Part shown: one piece after another, positions 6,845-9,009 of the stretch
Numbering within the stretch: position 1 is the first letter of the stretch
Layout: each line of letters opens with the position of its first letter
The notes under the pieces: model-generated
Told to the model about the DNA's origin: nothing
The model's input: only the letters and a program-made list of their open reading frames with translations
Database searches by the model: none
Translations under genes and position numbers: made by a program
NCBI GenBank assembly: GCA_027080125.1
Contig: JALWSW010000021.1
Location: 1-9,009, forward strand
Length of the DNA: 9,009 nt
Direction of reading: 5' to 3'
Source: Campylobacterales bacterium
GTDB lineage: Bacteria; Campylobacterota_A; Desulfurellia; JAADFJ01

Positions 6845-8197
6845 TTACTTAAACATATCATTATATAAACCTGTAGCCCATGGGATATTTTTTCGACCTA
6901 ACAATCGACTCCACCTGCTTCTCAATACAACATCGGTAAAACCGACCAGTTGTCTTCCGGAGTATTTGTACCTGGTGCTGACATAGTTTGATTCAAGCGG
7001 TCCGTATTTGATTGCTCCGTAGCATATTGTTGTAGGGCTTTTCCATTTTGGCAACGGTTTACCCTGAGCGTGCATGGCTATTATTTTCGATACAAAATGA
7101 GCTTCTGAGTTGGCTGTATTGGCTGATTTTGAGTATCCCATCGGGCGGGCATCACCTGTTACATAGGTATATTCATCGCCTTTGACCTGATAGGTAAACG
7201 GATCGATATCGGCTTCAAACTGCGAGTTTGGTTTAGCAATTCCCATTATCTCTATTAGCTTTGCCGCGCGGATCGGCGGATATATGGCAGCATCGGTAAA
7301 ATCATAGATATCCTTAAAGCCTTCAAAATTTGCTTTGACCTGCCGTTTTTCTATATCGACTCCTACGATATGCACATCGCTGTGATATTCTATGTAATCT
7401 TTATAAAGCTCGTTGAATGCATTATGAAAACTATCAGGGGCGATAGTGATTTCGGGATTCATGTCAAGCAAAACGATTTTGCCTTTTATTCTATGTTTTT
7501 TGAAATAATCCGCCATCATACAGGCACGTTCGTATGGAGCGGCAAAGCAGCGATAATTGCCGCTTGGAACAGTCAAAAGAAAGATACCGCCTTTAAACCT
7601 TCTCAGCTTATAGCGAAGCGAAAGATGCTCCGAGCCTGGCATAAATGCTGCCGGATATTTTTTCCGCAATATATATTCCTGATCCGGACCAACACCTATT
7701 TTGCCGTAATCATAATCGATGCCAGGTGCTACAATAAGATAGTCATACTTTATTTTACCTTTGTCTGTATAGAGGATCCGACTGTTTCGGTCTGCATTGA
7801 TAGCAGTTGCATTATAAAATATATAGTTGTTGCCAAGAGCCGCATCATCGTATGAATGCAGCAGAAAATCTGTGCTTTCTGCGCCCACCAACCAGATGTT
7901 GCTTATAGGGCATGAAAAAAACATACTATTTTTTTCCACAAGCACTACATCAAAGCTTGGATAATATTTTTTCAGGTATTTAGCCATGGTCAGTCCTGAG
8001 AATCCTCCTCCTACCACCACAGCACGCGGGCCTTTTGCTTTTGGAAGATCGGCATTATTATCGGGAATAATATCAAATTTTTGTATAGAATCGGATTTTT
8101 TTGCCATAGCAGCCGGACTTATAATTTCAGTACCTAAGCCTGCGGCAACAGCAGCAGCCGTTTTAATCAACTTTCTGCGTGAAATCTTCATGCTCAT
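6845..8197 (-). CDS. fccB: Periplasmic FccB-like flavocytochrome c sulfide dehydrogenase flavoprotein
   Basis: A 450-residue flavoprotein with a twin-arginine signal, SRRKLIK (6-12), and a likely cleavage after AMA (30-32). The FAD Rossmann motif is VVGGGFSG (61-68). The three cysteines that matter in Allochromatium FccB appear conserved: Cys96 in FFSCPISN (equivalent of Cys42, covalent FAD attachment), Cys217 in NYRCFAAPYERA (Cys161) and Cys392 in TTICYG (Cys337), the last two forming the redox-active disulfide. VTGDARPMGYSKSANTANSE (346-365) is the usual second FAD region. The enzyme oxidises sulfide to sulfur or polysulfide and passes electrons to a cytochrome. No FccA dihaem gene is present; the next gene downstream encodes a seven-haem cytochrome. 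The ATG at 8197 is preferred over 8191 because AGGGGG (8205-8210) is seven bases away. A soluble or membrane-bound SQR relative is less likely given the signal peptide and Cys96. Confidence 0.9.
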   Translation of the reverse strand: MSMKISRRKLIKTAAAVAAGLGTEIISPAAMAKKSDSIQKFDIIPDNNADLPKAKGPRAVVVGGGFSGLTMAKYLKKYYPSFDVVLVEKNSMFFSCPISNIWLVGAESTDFLLHSYDDAALGNNYIFYNATAINADRNSRILYTDKGKIKYDYLIVAPGIDYDYGKIGVGPDQEYILRKKYPAAFMPGSEHLSLRYKLRRFKGGIFLLTVPSGNYRCFAAPYERACMMADYFKKHRIKGKIVLLDMNPEITIAPDSFHNAFNELYKDYIEYHSDVHIVGVDIEKRQVKANFEGFKDIYDFTDAAIYPPIRAAKLIEIMGIAKPNSQFEADIDPFTYQVKGDEYTYVTGDARPMGYSKSANTANSEAHFVSKIIAMHAQGKPLPKWKSPTTICYGAIKYGPLESNYVSTRYKYSGRQLVGFTDVVLRSRWSRLLGRKNIPWATGLYNDMFK

Positions 8198-8264
8198 CTT
8201 ATCTCCCCCTGTTTTTATATAATATAATTATGATGTTAATTTATTTCCTATAGTAAATATCTTA

Positions 8265-8274
8265 TATACCATAA
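8265..8274. promoter_or_regulatory. 10-mer shared with the dsr promoter palindrome
   Basis: TATACCATAA here is identical to the core of the palindrome over the dsr -10 box (3812-3821). In this copy the right arm is not complementary to the left beyond a few bases, so it would be a half-strength or degenerate operator. It overlaps the candidate -10 region of fccB. The position, equivalent in both promoters, makes it more interesting than the length alone. Confidence 0.35.
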
Positions 8275-8296
8275 CGCACAAAAACCGTAGCGTCAA
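8268..8296 (-). promoter_or_regulatory. Candidate promoter for fccB and the cytochrome gene
   Basis: On the minus strand TTGACG (8291-8296) is followed after 17 bases by TATGGT (8268-8273). The -35 box matches the consensus at five of six positions and the -10 box at four of six. TATATA just downstream is an alternative -10 but with a 22-base spacing. The predicted leader to the fccB ATG is about 65 bases and very AT-rich. Its similarity to the dsr promoter lies in the -35 box and the TATGGTATA stretch. Confidence 0.45.
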
Positions 8297-8355
8297 GTTT
8301 CAGATGTCTATAATTTAGATGAACAAAATTATCCGTTTCAGCCCAGAGTTATTTA

Positions 8356-8841
8356 TCATTTGCCAACATCTGCTTGCTTTACGGCTTTTTGTAAAATATC
8401 ATACAGATCTTTTACACTAAGCACACCTGCCCATCCGATGAATTTTTTGCCATCAGGCAAAAGTATTATGGTGGAAGGCCAGCCTCCCTGAAGATATTTT
8501 CTCACTATAAAGTGCATCTTTTCAGAGTCATCAACATATATAGGAATAAAATGTTTATTAATATATGGATAAATTCGATCATTAAACAGATAGTTTCTAC
8601 TTTCGTATACTCTGCAAAAATAACACCACGATGGCGCTGAGACCAAGAGGAATATAGGCTTATTATCTTTTTGAGCTTCCTTAAAAGCATCGGCTCCATA
8701 GTTGCGCCATTTTATCAGATGCTTAAGCTTCTCAGAGTTTCGATAAGAATATTTTGCGGCTACAGAAATTGCCGGGCTAAATTGCAGAAATGTAAAAGCC
8801 AATAAATAATAGAGTAAAAAAACAGCTCTTGCAACAAACAT
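8356..8841 (-). CDS. Exported thioredoxin-fold protein with CYFC motif (Thioredoxin_7/DUF255-like)
   Basis: A 161-residue protein with a hydrophobic N-terminus (about 1-25) that looks like a signal peptide ending near SVAA (26-29). The fold follows the thioredoxin_7/DUF255 pattern: WRNYGADAFKEAQKDNKPIF (45-64), active-site SWCYFC (71-76; Cys73, Cys76), YVDDSE (102-107) and the cis-proline loop GGWPST (119-124, Pro122). Such proteins reduce or exchange disulfides; outside the membrane they often serve cytochrome c maturation, sulfur-carrier proteins or other thiols. Here it sits 158 bases upstream of fccB in the same orientation, so a role in keeping FccB or cytochrome cysteines in the right redox state is plausible but not shown. 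The start is supported by AAAGGGGG five bases upstream (G-run 8847-8851). No clear promoter of its own was found; read-through from the gene upstream is possible. Confidence 0.85.
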   Translation of the reverse strand: MFVARAVFLLYYLLAFTFLQFSPAISVAAKYSYRNSEKLKHLIKWRNYGADAFKEAQKDNKPIFLLVSAPSWCYFCRVYESRNYLFNDRIYPYINKHFIPIYVDDSEKMHFIVRKYLQGGWPSTIILLPDGKKFIGWAGVLSVKDLYDILQKAVKQADVGK

Positions 8842-8906
8842 TATAGCCCCCTTTTTTTAAAAACAAAAATATACGCCACTGACTTTTTCAAACATCCGGT
8901 TTATTA

Positions 8907-9009
8907 TTACATGCAACCTCTGTCGATGCCGGGATTATTCTTTATGCCGACAATATCGGGAGTATTTACGTTAACATTTGCAATATTTTTGTGAGAGTCA
9001 AGATATTTT
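8907..9009 (-). CDS. C-terminal tail of an unidentified protein (runs off right edge)
   Basis: The minus-strand frame is open from the window edge for 33 codons and ends with TAA at 8907-8909, 65 bases before the thioredoxin-like gene. The tail ends in TPDIVGIKNNPGIDRGCM. It has ordinary codon variety for this genome and lies in the same direction as its neighbours, which supports a real gene end, but a stretch this short can be open by chance. I do not recognise the family. The last-but-one cysteine is the only notable residue. Confidence 0.45.
   Translation of the reverse strand, partial: KYLDSHKNIANVNVNTPDIVGIKNNPGIDRGCM

Noticed and set aside
7203..7226. Apparent loss of a redox cysteine in FccB near NSQFEADIDP, where Allochromatium has GWCPVD
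   Set aside because: By numbering the Allochromatium protein from memory, that cysteine is not one of the functional ones; the disulfide cysteines correspond to Cys217 and Cys392 here, both present.
7370..7855. 161-codon plus-strand open frame
   Set aside because: It is antisense to fccB across its conserved core and looks like a low-complexity mirror of that coding sequence.
8842..8906. Promoter for the thioredoxin-like gene
   Set aside because: TTGAAA and TATATT are present on the minus strand but only 12 bases apart, too close for a normal sigma70 promoter.
1..9009. Mobile elements, CRISPR arrays, tRNA or rRNA genes
   Set aside because: No terminal inverted repeats with a transposase, no regularly spaced repeats, and no tRNA- or rRNA-like sequence was seen on either strand.

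Overview
The window shows an anaerobic or facultatively anaerobic sulfur-metabolising bacterium. It carries the core of a dissimilatory sulfite reductase operon (dsrA-dsrB-dsrD-dsrL) and, beyond one small opposite-strand gene, a second block: a flavocytochrome-c-type sulfide dehydrogenase flavoprotein (fccB-like), a seven-haem periplasmic cytochrome and an exported thioredoxin-fold protein. Coding DNA is moderately AT-rich and intergenic DNA strongly so. Having both DsrD (typical of sulfite reduction or disproportionation) and DsrL (first known from sulfur oxidisers) plus an FccB homologue fits lineages such as the uncultured Ca. Acidulodesulfobacterales (SZUA-79-like former Deltaproteobacteria) or sulfur disproportionators. 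That placement is inference from gene content, not a database result.

Layout. All main genes are on the minus strand, so transcription runs from high to low coordinates. At the left edge is the N-terminal 349 residues of DsrL (1-1049), overlapping the end of dsrD (1049-1303) by one base, then dsrB (1316-2413) and dsrA (2463-3704). A near-consensus sigma70-type promoter (TTGACA, 17 bp, TATAAA) with a perfect 8+8 bp palindrome over its -10 box lies upstream of dsrA at 3807-3838. A divergent 115-residue protein of unknown function is at 3896-4243 (+). A strong hairpin (4283-4306) separates it from the convergent heptahaem cytochrome gene (4328-6733), which follows fccB (6845-8197). The gap between those two holds the best Shine-Dalgarno sequence in the window, placed before a four-codon ORF. 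fccB has its own candidate promoter (8268-8296) sharing the 10-mer TATACCATAA with the dsr promoter. Upstream lie an exported CYFC thioredoxin-like protein (8356-8841) and the last 33 codons of an unrecognised protein (8907-9009).

How the genes may work together. DsrAB interconverts sulfite and protein-bound sulfur in the cytoplasm. DsrD assists the reductive direction, and DsrL couples DsrAB to NAD(P)H. In the periplasm the FccB-like flavoprotein would oxidise sulfide. No FccA dihaem subunit is present, and the adjacent seven-haem cytochrome is the obvious candidate electron acceptor. The shared promoter element suggests co-regulation of the cytoplasmic and periplasmic sulfur modules. I saw no tRNA, rRNA, CRISPR array, insertion sequence or phage gene.
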